Positions 41,748-51,815 are shown, counted from the stretch's first letter. The stretch is 64,000 bases of DNA from an uncultured Pelagibacteraceae bacterium (GCA_902574685.1 CACGOO010000001.1:61447-125446); one strand, 5' to 3'. Notes: generated from the sequence alone by a model not told the origin. Made by a program: numbers and translations.

Positions 41748-42989
41748 GTGAGTGAAAAAAATCTGAAAATTGGAATTATTGGTGCTGGTATACAAGGTGT
41801 TTGTAATGCTTTGTTTCTTCAAAAAAAAGGTTTTCAAGTTACTCTTTTTGATAGAGAGGAGCCAGGAAGTGCAGCATCATATGGAAATGCGGGTCATTTT
41901 TCCCCATATGCATCTGTGCCTTTAAATAGACCCGATGTAATTGCTGATGTTCCATCTATGTTAATTAGCTCAAGAGGACCCCTTGCTTTAAAATGGAATT
42001 ATGTACCAAAAATGATCCCGTGGTTTGCTAGATTTATCTTAAATTGTAGGGAAGAAAAAATGATGCACACAGCTAAAAATATGCATCAAATTTTAGATCT
42101 GTCATTACCAGCATTCGATGAATTATTTGAAGAAATTGATCTCGATGGATTAGTAGAAAATAATGGAATTCTCTATGTTTGGACTGATCAAAATATGAAA
42201 AGTAGAGAATTAGAAATTAGAATTAGAGATCAATTGGGAGTAAAACAACAGTTAGTTAACAAAAAAGAAATTCATGATTTAGAACCAAACTTAAAACCAT
42301 TTTATCATGGTGGGGTATTTTATGATTATGCAAGACACGCAAGAAACCCAAGAAAAATTTTAATTAAATTATTTGAGAACTTTGTGAGCAAAGGTGGAAA
42401 GTTTTTAAAATTAAATATTCAAGATATAGATTTTGATGAGGAAAAGCCTGTTTTAAGAACAGAGTCGCAAAGATTTATTTTTGACAAGCTTGTTATTGCA
42501 TGTGGTGCATTTTCAAAAAGATTAACTGATAAATTACATGAAAATATTCCTTTAGATACTGAAAGAGGTTATCATGTTCACTTTAAAGATTATGACCATT
42601 TAATTTCAAGACCTATTGTTTATGCAAATAGAGGTTTTGGAATGACACCAATGGAACAGGGGCTGCGTGTTGTTGGAACAGTAGAATTTGGGGGTTTGGA
42701 AAACTCTCCATCTAAATCGAGAATAAAAAACTTGATATTAAACGCAAAGGATATGTTAGATGGGTTACCAGAACATAAAGATGAGTGGCTTGGTTTTAGA
42801 CCTACACTACCTGATTTTCTACCAGTTCTAGGGCCATCAAAAAATTATAAAAATATTTTTTACTCATTTGGTCATCATCATTTAGGCTGGACACTTGGTG
42901 CAATTTCAGGAAAAATCATATCTAAAATGATCTCTGGTGAGAATACTAACTTAGATCTGCAACCATACAGTTCAATAAGGTTTAGTTAA
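41748..42989 (+). CDS. FAD-dependent oxidoreductase, D-amino acid dehydrogenase (DadA)-like (GTG start)
   Basis: KIGIIGAGIQGVCNALFLQKKGFQVTLFDREEPGSAASYGNAGHFSPYA; GFRPTLPDFLPVLGPS; GHHHLGWTLGAISGKII. Confidence 0.88.
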   Translation: MSEKNLKIGIIGAGIQGVCNALFLQKKGFQVTLFDREEPGSAASYGNAGHFSPYASVPLNRPDVIADVPSMLISSRGPLALKWNYVPKMIPWFARFILNCREEKMMHTAKNMHQILDLSLPAFDELFEEIDLDGLVENNGILYVWTDQNMKSRELEIRIRDQLGVKQQLVNKKEIHDLEPNLKPFYHGGVFYDYARHARNPRKILIKLFENFVSKGGKFLKLNIQDIDFDEEKPVLRTESQRFIFDKLVIACGAFSKRLTDKLHENIPLDTERGYHVHFKDYDHLISRPIVYANRGFGMTPMEQGLRVVGTVEFGGLENSPSKSRIKNLILNAKDMLDGLPEHKDEWLGFRPTLPDFLPVLGPSKNYKNIFYSFGHHHLGWTLGAISGKIISKMISGENTNLDLQPYSSIRFS

Positions 42990-43016
42990 AAGTAATCTTT
43001 TATAGTACTCTATTTA

Positions 43017-43922
43017 ATGCTTGAAAATAAAAGTAATATTATAATTGCATCTATTTTACTTTTTTTAGCAGCCTTGTTTTGGTCAGGAAATTTTATTGTT
43101 GGAAAGATAGCAGGTTTAAATGAAATACCTCCAATATCATTAAATATTTTAAGGTGGTCATTGGCGTTTCTAATTTTACTACCTTTTACTTACAAAGAGA
43201 TGCTAGAAAAAAAAGAATTAATTTTTAAAAATATTTATCTTTTATGTTTTCTAGGGATAACAGCAGTCAGTATTTTTAATTCAGCACTTTTTTATTCTTT
43301 AAAAACTACACAAGTCATTACGGGTGTACTTATGATCTCAACTGTTCCAGTTATGATCATTTTATTTTCTATAATTTTAAAAATAGAAAAAACAAATACC
43401 TTTCAAGTAATGGGAGTTGTATTTTCTTTGTTGGGCGTATTATTTATAATTTCAAAAGCAGATTTTGAAGTTTTTAAAAATTTAGCTTTTGAAAAAGGAG
43501 ATTTATTTGCTTTATTTGCAATGATATCTTGGTCACTATATTCAGCTCTTTTAAAAAAAAAAAATTATGGATTATCTCCTATAACTTTACTTCAAGTTGT
43601 TATTGGTCTTGGTGTAATATTTCTTATACCAATGTATGCAATAGATTATATTTACATTGGTAATCGAATTACAATTAATACAAATTTCATTCTTGTTTTA
43701 TCTTATGTTGTTTTGTTGCCTGGAATCATTTCTTTCTTTTTCTGGATAAAAGGTGTTGCTTTAATAGGCGCTAATAGAGCAGGAATTTATTTACATTTAA
43801 TGCCAATTCTTGCAGCAATTCTTGCAATGATAATATTTGATGAAGTATTGCTATTTTATCACTATATCGGTGGAATATTTATTATTTCAGGGATATTACT
43901 TTCAAATAAAAAAAATGCTTAA
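43017..43922 (+). CDS. EamA/DMT-family transporter
   Basis: About ten TM segments; LAALFWSGNFIVGKIAG; second EamA repeat ALFAMISWSLYSALLKK. Confidence 0.88.
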   Translation: MLENKSNIIIASILLFLAALFWSGNFIVGKIAGLNEIPPISLNILRWSLAFLILLPFTYKEMLEKKELIFKNIYLLCFLGITAVSIFNSALFYSLKTTQVITGVLMISTVPVMIILFSIILKIEKTNTFQVMGVVFSLLGVLFIISKADFEVFKNLAFEKGDLFALFAMISWSLYSALLKKKNYGLSPITLLQVVIGLGVIFLIPMYAIDYIYIGNRITINTNFILVLSYVVLLPGIISFFFWIKGVALIGANRAGIYLHLMPILAAILAMIIFDEVLLFYHYIGGIFIISGILLSNKKNA

Positions 43923-44865
43923 AGTAGCTATACTCGACGATTATCAAAATATCGCAAAAGATTTTATTGATCTTAAAAAATTATCTTCAAAATATGAATT
44001 TCAGGTATTTAATGATCCATTTGAAAACGAGGATGATGCAATTGAAAAATTAAAGGAATTTGAAGTTCTTTTTATAATGAGAGAGAGAACAAAAATAACA
44101 AAAAAACTTATAGAGAGTTTAAAAAAATTAAAATTAATTGCTACTAGTGGAATGAGAAATAAATCGATAAATTTAGAAGTAGCTAAAAAAAATAAAGTTG
44201 TGGTCACTGGTACTGAAATCAATAGTAACCCAACACCAGAGTTAACCTGGGCATTAATTTTAGGACTTGCAAGAAATTTTAAAACGGAAATAGATAATAT
44301 GTATCAAGGTTACTGGCAGTCAACTATTGGAGTGGAGCTTAAAGGTAAGATATTAGGTTTGCTTGGATTGGGTAGGGTAGGTTCTGAAGTTGCTAAAATT
44401 GGTAAAGCTTTTGGTATGCAAATTATGGCTTGGAGTGAAAATTTAAACTTAGATAAATGCAAAGAGCTTGATGTTTTGCCGTGCAGCAAAGATGACTTAA
44501 TTCAAAATTCAGACTTTCTGTCAATCCATGTTCAAGGAGGAGATAGATATAGAGATTGCATTACTATTAAAGAATTTGAGAAGATGAAAAAAACCTCCTA
44601 TTTAATAAATACTTCAAGAGGCGAAATAGTTAATGAAGATGATCTCATTATAGCATTATCAACAAATATTATAGCTGGCGCAGGTATAGATGTTTACGAA
44701 AAAGAACCATTGCCCGAAAGTCATAAGCTTAGATTCGTTCAGAATGCTCTTTTGCTTCCTCATATCGGTTATGTAACTGCTGAAAATTATGCAACTTTCT
44801 ACAATCAAATGATTGAAAATCTTGATAGTTTTGCATCAGGCAAACCTCAAAGAGTTATAGAATAA
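43915..44865 (+). CDS. D-isomer-specific 2-hydroxyacid dehydrogenase family protein (ATG at 43915)
   Basis: GKILGLLGLGRVGSEVAKIGKAFGMQIMAWS, INTSRGEIVNEDDLI, AGAGIDVYEKEPLP, LLPHIGYVTAENY. Confidence 0.9.
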   Translation: MLKVAILDDYQNIAKDFIDLKKLSSKYEFQVFNDPFENEDDAIEKLKEFEVLFIMRERTKITKKLIESLKKLKLIATSGMRNKSINLEVAKKNKVVVTGTEINSNPTPELTWALILGLARNFKTEIDNMYQGYWQSTIGVELKGKILGLLGLGRVGSEVAKIGKAFGMQIMAWSENLNLDKCKELDVLPCSKDDLIQNSDFLSIHVQGGDRYRDCITIKEFEKMKKTSYLINTSRGEIVNEDDLIIALSTNIIAGAGIDVYEKEPLPESHKLRFVQNALLLPHIGYVTAENYATFYNQMIENLDSFASGKPQRVIE

Positions 44866-44924
44866 TAGAAATCTTAGACAATTTTACCAGATAAAATTTT
44901 TTATTTTTGTGTATAATATTATTG

Positions 44925-47579
44925 ATGAGCAAAGAACTTAAAGCTAATCAAAATCAAAAATTGGATAATCAAGAGTTAAATGATTGGTTAGATTCTTTAG
45001 ACGCAGTAGTAGAAAATCATGGTAGAGATGGAGCTAAAATAATTTTAGAAAAACTTGAACAACGGGCAAAAGATTTAAGAGTATTATATTCACCCGTCCC
45101 TTATTCACCATATAGAAATACTATATCTCAATATGATCAGGGAATTTATCCTGGTGATTTAGCACTTGAAGAAAAAATAACAGCAATTTTACGATGGAAT
45201 GCTTTAACAATGGTTATGAAAGCAAATAAAAACTTTGGAGGTCTTGGAGGACATATTGCAAGTTATGCATCATTTGCTGAGGTATTTGAAACTGGATTTA
45301 ATCATTTTTTTAAGGGAGGAGACGAAGCAGATTTAATTTTTTATCAATCTCAGTGCACAACAGGAATTTATGCAAGATCATTTTTAGAGGGAAGATTAAC
45401 AAAAAATCATCTAGAAAATTATAGACAAGAACTTAATGAACAAGGGCTTTCATCTTATTGTCATCCATATTTAATGAAAGACTATTGGACATTCACTACA
45501 GCATCAATGGGAATAGGTTTGGTTAATGCAATTTATCAAGCTCGTTTCATGAAATATTTGGAGAATAGAAACTTATTAAAAACAGATAAAAGAGTTTGGG
45601 GTTTATTTGGAGATGGTGAAATGGATGAACCCGAAAGTTTGGCTGGATTATCTATCGCTTCAAGAGAAAAATTAGATAATTTAACTTTTATTATAAATTG
45701 TAATCTTCAAAGATTAGATGGACCAGTAAGAGGTAATGGACAAATAATTCAAGAACTTGAGACAATTTTTAAAGCTAATGGATGGAATGTTATAAAAGTC
45801 CTTTGGGGGTCTGAATGGGATAAGATTTTTCAACAAGATAAAGATCACTTGTTATTAAAACGTTTTGCTAAAACTGTAGATGGAAAATATCAAACTTTAG
45901 GGGCAAGAGATGGTGAGTATAACCTTAAAAATTTTTTTGCAGAAGATCCAGAAGTTTTAAAATTGGTTTCTTCACTTAGTAAAGATGAAATTGATAAACT
46001 TAAAAGGGGAGGCCATGATTTTAAAAAACTTTATGCTGCCTTTAGTGCTGCTGTTAAAACTAAGGGGAAACCAACAGTTATATTAGCTAAAACAAAAAAA
46101 GGCTACGGCATGGGAAAAGCAGGAGAGTCAAAAATGACAAACCATCAACAAAAAGAATTAAATCTTGATGCTTTAAAGGAATTTAGAGATCGTTTCCAAC
46201 TTGATATTCCAGATAATAAAATAGAAAATTTAGAATTCTACAAACCCTCAGATGACTCAGATGAGATAAAATATTTAAAAAAGAGAAGAGATATACTAGG
46301 GGGTCCATTACCAAAGAGAAGTTTTAAAAAGGTAGAACTGAAAACTCCAAGTATAGAAAAGCATTCAAATTTTTTATTTGAAAAAAGTGATAGAGAATAT
46401 TCAACCACAACAGGATTAGTAAGATCTTTAGGAAATGTAATGAGAGATAAAGATTTTGGAAAAAGAGTCGTTCCTATTGTAGCTGATGAAGCTAGGACTT
46501 TTGGAATGGCTAACTTATTTTCACAAATTGGAATTTATTCACCAGATGGTCAATTATATGAACCTGAAGATGCAACTTCAATTTTAAAATATCAAGAATC
46601 AAAAACAGGACAATTATTAGAGGAAGGAATAAATGAAGCTGGCGCAATATCTTCATGGCTAGCAGCAGCAACCTCTTACAGCAATCATAATTTTCCAATG
46701 ATGCCTTTTTATATTTTTTATTCCATGTTTGGTTTTCAAAGAATTGGAGATTTGATCTGGGCTGCAGCAGATCAAATGCCTAGAGGATTTTTAATTGGTG
46801 CAACAGCTGGTCGAACTACATTGGCTGGAGAAGGATTACAACATCAAGATGGACAAAGTCATATAATTGCATCAACATTTCCAAATTTAAAATCCTACGA
46901 TCCTTGTTTTGCAAGTGAGCTAGCTATTATATTTGATGAAGGAATGAAAAGAATGATGACAGAATGCAAAGATGAATTTTATTACATTACTGTGAATAAT
47001 GAAAAGTACGCTCATCCAAAAATTGATTTAAAAAATAAAGATGGAATAATTAAAGGTGGTTATCTTTTTGAAGATAATTCTAATGATAAAATTAACATAA
47101 ATTTATTAGGATCTGGACCAATTTTTAGAGAATGTATTGAAGCTTCTAAAATACTTAAAGAGGAATATGGAATTGGTTCAAGATTATACAGCATAACAAG
47201 TTATTCGGAGTTAGAAAAAAATGCTAAATCAGTTTTAAGACAAAACACGTTGTCACCTGCAAATAAAAAACAAAATTATTTACAGCAGCTAATTTCTAAT
47301 GATGACCCTATAATTGCTACTTCAGATTATGTAAGAGCATACTCACAATTAATCTCTAGCCACATAAATAATAAGTTTTTAGCAATGGGGACAGATGGTT
47401 TTGGAAGAAGTGATACGCGAAAAAATTTAAGAGATTTTTTTGAGGTCGATAGCAAACATATAGTCGTCAGTTCTTTGTATACACTTTATGAAGATAATAA
47501 AGTCCCATTACAAACATTAGAAAAAGCGATTAGTAAATATAACCTCAATAATAACAAAAATAATCCTTGGGAAATATAG
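44925..47579 (+). CDS. aceE: pyruvate dehydrogenase E1, homodimeric type (ATG at 44925)
   Basis: Length and motifs of AceE: GHIASYASFAEVFETGFNHFFKG, GLFGDGEMDEPESLAGLSIASREKLDNLTFIINCNLQRLDGPVRGNGQIIQELE, TLAGEGLQHQDGQSH. Confidence 0.94.
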   Translation: MSKELKANQNQKLDNQELNDWLDSLDAVVENHGRDGAKIILEKLEQRAKDLRVLYSPVPYSPYRNTISQYDQGIYPGDLALEEKITAILRWNALTMVMKANKNFGGLGGHIASYASFAEVFETGFNHFFKGGDEADLIFYQSQCTTGIYARSFLEGRLTKNHLENYRQELNEQGLSSYCHPYLMKDYWTFTTASMGIGLVNAIYQARFMKYLENRNLLKTDKRVWGLFGDGEMDEPESLAGLSIASREKLDNLTFIINCNLQRLDGPVRGNGQIIQELETIFKANGWNVIKVLWGSEWDKIFQQDKDHLLLKRFAKTVDGKYQTLGARDGEYNLKNFFAEDPEVLKLVSSLSKDEIDKLKRGGHDFKKLYAAFSAAVKTKGKPTVILAKTKKGYGMGKAGESKMTNHQQKELNLDALKEFRDRFQLDIPDNKIENLEFYKPSDDSDEIKYLKKRRDILGGPLPKRSFKKVELKTPSIEKHSNFLFEKSDREYSTTTGLVRSLGNVMRDKDFGKRVVPIVADEARTFGMANLFSQIGIYSPDGQLYEPEDATSILKYQESKTGQLLEEGINEAGAISSWLAAATSYSNHNFPMMPFYIFYSMFGFQRIGDLIWAAADQMPRGFLIGATAGRTTLAGEGLQHQDGQSHIIASTFPNLKSYDPCFASELAIIFDEGMKRMMTECKDEFYYITVNNEKYAHPKIDLKNKDGIIKGGYLFEDNSNDKININLLGSGPIFRECIEASKILKEEYGIGSRLYSITSYSELEKNAKSVLRQNTLSPANKKQNYLQQLISNDDPIIATSDYVRAYSQLISSHINNKFLAMGTDGFGRSDTRKNLRDFFEVDSKHIVVSSLYTLYEDNKVPLQTLEKAISKYNLNNNKNNPWEI

Positions 47580-47595
47580 TCCCTACTAATTTTTT

Positions 47596-48489
47596 ATGGA
47601 ATTACCTGTCGTCAATCATAAAGACTATGAGGCTAAATTAAATGATGACAACAAATTTCCTATAAAAAAATTTGGAGAATTAGCTAAAGCGTTAATTAAA
47701 AATAAAATAGTTAAAAATTTCTATGTTCCAGAACCTTGCTCAGTAGAAACTTTAAAAGAGGTACATACAGAAGATTATATAAATAAGATAAAAAATAAAA
47801 CTTTAGATAAAAACGAGATTAGAAAAATTGGCTTTCCTTTAGTTGACAGCGTAGTTAGGAGGTCTTTTATCGCAACTGGAGGCACAGTGCTCGCTACAAA
47901 GCTAGCTTTAAACTATGGCATAGCTTGTAATACTGCAGGAGGTAGTCATCATGCAACATCTAATGAAGGAGCTGGATTTTGTGTTTTTAATGATGTTGCA
48001 GTAGCAGCCAAATATTTAACTTCAAGAGGACTGGCAAATAAAATTTTAATTATTGATTTAGATGTTCACCAGGGTAATGGCAATTCTGAAATATTTAAAA
48101 ATGATACTCAAGTTTTTACATTTAGTATGCATGCGAAAGTTAATTATCCAGCAAAAAAATCAATAAGTGATCTTGATATTGAATTAGAGGAAAATTTAGA
48201 AGATAGAGAATATATTGATATTTTAAAAAATAACCTAAAATATTTAAACGAAATAGAGTTTGATTTTGTTTTCTATATCGCTGGAGTTGATATTCACTAT
48301 AATGATAGGTTGGGTAAGCTAAAAATTTCTGATAATGGTATATTTGAAAGAGATGAATTAGTTATTGAAAATTTCTTCTCAAATAAAATTCCTATATGTG
48401 GAGTATTGGGAGGTGGATACAACGAAGATTTTAACAAACTAGTAGAATTACATTCCAGTTTACATAAAACATGTGCTAAATTTTTATAG
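47596..48489 (+). CDS. histone deacetylase-family (AcuC/APAH-like) amidohydrolase
   Basis: GGSHHATSNEGAGFCVFNDVAVAAKYL, IDLDVHQGNGNSEIF, GVLGGGYNED. Confidence 0.9.
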   Translation: MELPVVNHKDYEAKLNDDNKFPIKKFGELAKALIKNKIVKNFYVPEPCSVETLKEVHTEDYINKIKNKTLDKNEIRKIGFPLVDSVVRRSFIATGGTVLATKLALNYGIACNTAGGSHHATSNEGAGFCVFNDVAVAAKYLTSRGLANKILIIDLDVHQGNGNSEIFKNDTQVFTFSMHAKVNYPAKKSISDLDIELEENLEDREYIDILKNNLKYLNEIEFDFVFYIAGVDIHYNDRLGKLKISDNGIFERDELVIENFFSNKIPICGVLGGGYNEDFNKLVELHSSLHKTCAKFL

Positions 48490-48857
48490 TGAAAAAAAAT
48501 TCAAATTTAACTCCAGAACAAGAAAATATCTTATTTAATGAAGCTACAGAACCTCCTGGTTCTAGTGAATTAAATGCTGAAAAAAGAGAGGGCTCATACC
48601 ACTGTGCCAACTGTGATACTGAATTATTTAAATCATCAACGAAATATGAAAGTGGATCAGGTTGGCCGTCTTTTTATAAATCTCTTCCAGATGTTTTTGA
48701 AACTAAAACAGATCACCATATCGGTTATGCTAGAACAGAGTATCATTGTAAGAAATGCGGAGGACATCATGGACATATATTTGATGATGGTCCACAACCA
48801 ACAGGAAAAAGATACTGCAATAACGGAGTATGCTTAGTTTTTAAGCCAGATAATTAA
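48489..48857 (+). CDS. msrB: peptide-methionine (R)-S-oxide reductase
   Basis: CANCDTELFKSSTKYESGSGWPSFYK, CKKCGGHHGHIFDDGPQPTGKRYCNNGVCL. Confidence 0.95.
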   Translation: MKKNSNLTPEQENILFNEATEPPGSSELNAEKREGSYHCANCDTELFKSSTKYESGSGWPSFYKSLPDVFETKTDHHIGYARTEYHCKKCGGHHGHIFDDGPQPTGKRYCNNGVCLVFKPDN

Positions 48858-48893
48858 TTGTAATTAAAATAAAAATAAATTAAACATTTAAGC

Positions 48894-49784
48894 ATGTATT
48901 TATTAAATAAGTTAATTTTTATAACTTGCTTGTCTCTATTCACGACTTTTGCATACGCAGATACAAGTAATGATATAATAAATAAACTTTCAGACAAAGT
49001 TTCATCATTTGTTGAGAATACTTTAGGAGGAGACACTGAATTCTCTTTAGAATTTCCTGAAGATGATGATGTTGAATTAGAAATATTAAAATTTAAAGAA
49101 TTAGATAGTTCAGAAAATCAAAATTCATTTTCACAATTGAGTTTGCATACTCAGGAAGTAAATGATGATACTAGATTTATCTTGAACCTTGGTTATGGCC
49201 AAAGATATATATCTTCAGATAAATCAATGATCACTGGAATAAATGCATTCGTTGACTATGACACAGAAGGTCATGCTAGAACAAGTTTGGGAGTTGAGGC
49301 AAAAGCTCCAATTTTAGAATTATCAGGAAATTACTATCTCGGGCTGTCCGGTGCAGAGACGATAGATGGGACAAAAGAAAAAGTATTAGATGGTTATGAA
49401 CTAAATTTATCATCTCAGTTACCATTTATGCCTTGGACAAGAATTAATGTCCAAAATTACGATTTTGAAAAAGATAAAGCATCTGAAAATACTGGTGGAA
49501 ATCTAGTTTCCTTAGAAATGAATTTATCACCAAGTATACAATTTGAAGCTTCCAGAAATTTCATTGATACAACAGGAGTAGATGACGAGAATTCTTTCAA
49601 AATTATGTATTACAATCCTCCAAGAAATAAAACATCACTTCAGGATGGGTTTTTATCAGCGAGCGCTTTTGAAAAGGGTGATGTTGAAACTAAAATGAAA
49701 GATAAAGTAAAAAGAAGAAATGCAATGACCATTGAAGTGCAGGGGTCAGTTGTACTAACTTGCGCAGGAGGTGGTTGTAAATAA
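48894..49784 (+). CDS. intimin/invasin-like (inverse autotransporter) beta-barrel protein without long passenger
   Basis: Signal peptide; LNLGYGQRYISSDKSMITGINAFVDYDTEGHARTSLGVEAKAPILELSGNYYLGLSG resembles the intimin/invasin barrel domain. Confidence 0.7.
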   Translation: MYLLNKLIFITCLSLFTTFAYADTSNDIINKLSDKVSSFVENTLGGDTEFSLEFPEDDDVELEILKFKELDSSENQNSFSQLSLHTQEVNDDTRFILNLGYGQRYISSDKSMITGINAFVDYDTEGHARTSLGVEAKAPILELSGNYYLGLSGAETIDGTKEKVLDGYELNLSSQLPFMPWTRINVQNYDFEKDKASENTGGNLVSLEMNLSPSIQFEASRNFIDTTGVDDENSFKIMYYNPPRNKTSLQDGFLSASAFEKGDVETKMKDKVKRRNAMTIEVQGSVVLTCAGGGCK

Positions 49785-49794
49785 AAAATTGTTT

Positions 49795-50493
49795 ATGAGA
49801 AATTTAATCAAATTAATATTTATTTTTTACGTTTTGCTATACTCAGCTAATTCATTAGCAGCAACAGGAGCCGCAACAGAATATAAAGTAACAATGACAA
49901 AACTTGAACTGTGCGAAACTGGAAGTACTACGGCAAACTGTTTAAATCCCCTAACTATATCACCATCAGCAACATCTGGTGCTGTAGATATTGCATCAGT
50001 CAGTGCAGGAGCTACAGCTGGATCTTATGGTAATATAGCAAAAGCTAAAATAGGAACTTTATACACTTTTATACAAATTACTATGAGCAGACAATTTTCT
50101 ATAACTGGAACAGCAGGAAGTTGCGCAACCAAAGCTGGAGAAAGTGGGAGCAAAACTGCCGATGCAAAAGGGCAGACTGGAGGTACACCTGGATCATCAA
50201 CTTTATATGTTCCCGATAGCAATGCTTATGATGATCATATGAATGGAGCAGTGGACTCACTAGGTGCAACTGTTTCAAATGATGGAGTAGTAGGAAGTAG
50301 TGACGAGTATTTTCAATACAGAAAAATTATATCAGGAGGCGGATTAAAAGTTAAAGCAGGAGACTTTCCAACAGTAAAAGTAGCATTTGATGTATCAAAT
50401 GCAGTTGGTGAAGCTACCGGTGGTGCAGCAGCGTGTACCGCTAATGTTATGTATGCAAATGAACCTGGAATGACAATATCATTTGTTGATTAA
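49795..50493 (+). CDS. small exported protein of unknown function, Gly/Ala/Thr-rich (ATG at 49795; ORF opens at 49771)
   Basis: Signal peptide ending NSLAATGA; 11 bp after the barrel gene, same strand; four Cys in mature part. Confidence 0.65.
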   Translation: MRNLIKLIFIFYVLLYSANSLAATGAATEYKVTMTKLELCETGSTTANCLNPLTISPSATSGAVDIASVSAGATAGSYGNIAKAKIGTLYTFIQITMSRQFSITGTAGSCATKAGESGSKTADAKGQTGGTPGSSTLYVPDSNAYDDHMNGAVDSLGATVSNDGVVGSSDEYFQYRKIISGGGLKVKAGDFPTVKVAFDVSNAVGEATGGAAACTANVMYANEPGMTISFVD

Positions 50494-50496
50494 AAA

Positions 50497-50751
50497 TTAT
50501 TCTAAAGAACTTAAAAGTTTTCCAGTTTTCTCTAATTCTCTTAATTCCTGATAGCCTCCAACGTGATAGTCATCAAAAAATATTTGAGGAATAGTTCTTC
50601 TTCCATTTGCTCTCTTAGTCATTTCGTCTCTTAGACCTTCTCTTGTTGATATATCTATCTCATTATAATTAAGGTTATTTCTAGATAATAATCTTTTTGC
50701 TGCATCACAAAAGTTACACATTGGACCAGAGTAAACAGTTATACTTTTCAT
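50497..50751 (-). CDS. grxC: glutaredoxin 3
   Basis: VYSGPMCNFCDAAKRLL, RTIPQIFFDDYHVGGYQELREL. Confidence 0.92.
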   Translation of the reverse strand: MKSITVYSGPMCNFCDAAKRLLSRNNLNYNEIDISTREGLRDEMTKRANGRRTIPQIFFDDYHVGGYQELRELEKTGKLLSSLE

Positions 50752-50783
50752 AAAGCAATATATAAGTGATGTTTCATAAATTA

Positions 50784-51083
50784 CTATAGCAAGTAATCAT
50801 TTTTATTTATTTTTGACTTAATCTGTTTTCTTGAATATTCAAATTTTTTTCTATGTTTTATACTTTGCGAGCTAGCTCTTTTTCTCCAGAGTCTAAAAGA
50901 AGAAGGTTTTAAAGATCTCCTCATAATCTTAATAACTTCACCTTCAGTCTTTCCAGTTTTTTTTTCAATTTCTTCAAAAGTAATCCGGTCAGCCCACGCT
51001 GCCCATATAACCCAATCTGGACTCTCCAAAGGGGGTTCTGGATTTTTTACTCTGGTTGTGGGTCTGTGACTTTTTTTCATCAA
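50784..51083 (-). CDS. DUF2805/TIGR03643-type protein
   Basis: PDWVIWAAWADRITFEEIEKKTGKTEGEVIKIMRRSLKPSSFRLWRKR resembles this family as I remember it. Confidence 0.75.
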   Translation of the reverse strand: MMKKSHRPTTRVKNPEPPLESPDWVIWAAWADRITFEEIEKKTGKTEGEVIKIMRRSLKPSSFRLWRKRASSQSIKHRKKFEYSRKQIKSKINKNDYLL

Positions 51084-51147
51084 AATTCAATAAATTGCTA
51101 AAATTATTTTAATGCAAATACTTAAAGCTATGATATTATCACTTTTA

Positions 51148-51194
51148 GATAGTCCTATCTAGCCATCTTTAGCTCCCGGTTTTTTAGGACTATC
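51148..51194 (+). promoter_or_regulatory. 10-bp perfect inverted repeat in the leader of the LysE-family gene (candidate cis-regulatory hairpin or operator)
   Basis: GATAGTCCTA (51148-51157) and TAGGACTATC (51185-51194), 27-nt loop, ending 6 nt before the ATG at 51201. Confidence 0.5.
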
Positions 51195-51200
51195 CATAAA

Positions 51201-51815
51201 ATGCTTCCCTTAGATTTTATCCTTTTTTTACAGATAATCATTTTTATGTTTATAACTCCTGGAACGCCTAGAATTGTAATTATTTCTTACTCAATGAATT
51301 ATGGTGTTCAAAAGTGTATTTGGACTGCATTAGGAGACGTAACCGCAAATATAATTCAGGCAACACTTGTAATATTTGTTATTGGATCTTTTTTGTCTGA
51401 CAATCCAACAATATTAAATACATTAAAATGGTTGGGTATCGCTTATTTAACATACCTTGCATATGATATTTATAAATCGAAACCTAAAGATATAAATACA
51501 AAAGATATTTCAGATAAAAGTTTTTTTTCATTTTATAAAGATGGTTTTTTAGTTGCAGGAACAAGTCCTAAAGCATGGATGTTTTTTCCTTTTATATTCC
51601 CACAATTTATTGATTTTAATTCTAATTATGTGATTCAATTTATTATTTTAATTACTACTTATGTCATTTTAGATTTTTTATCTTTGGTTGGATATGCAGT
51701 CTTAGCTAATAAGTTAATTGTTTGGATAAAAGCTAATCCTAAAATTATAAATACAATTTCTGCTTGTGTAATTATTTTGATTGCAATAATTATTGCATTT
51801 ACCCAACAATACTAA
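51201..51815 (+). CDS. LysE/RhtB-family amino acid exporter
   Basis: MFITPGTPRIVIISYSMNYGVQKCIWTALGDVTANIIQ; six hydrophobic segments; GTSPKAWMFF. Confidence 0.85.
   Translation: MLPLDFILFLQIIIFMFITPGTPRIVIISYSMNYGVQKCIWTALGDVTANIIQATLVIFVIGSFLSDNPTILNTLKWLGIAYLTYLAYDIYKSKPKDINTKDISDKSFFSFYKDGFLVAGTSPKAWMFFPFIFPQFIDFNSNYVIQFIILITTYVILDFLSLVGYAVLANKLIVWIKANPKIINTISACVIILIAIIIAFTQQY

Noticed and set aside
44880-44905. AATTTTA-ccaga-TAAAATT followed by T-rich sequence as a terminator before aceE
   Set aside because: AT-only 7-bp stem in a very AT-rich genome; too weak to call.
48574-48837. 87-aa ORF overlapping msrB
   Set aside because: Alternative frame of the strongly conserved msrB sequence.
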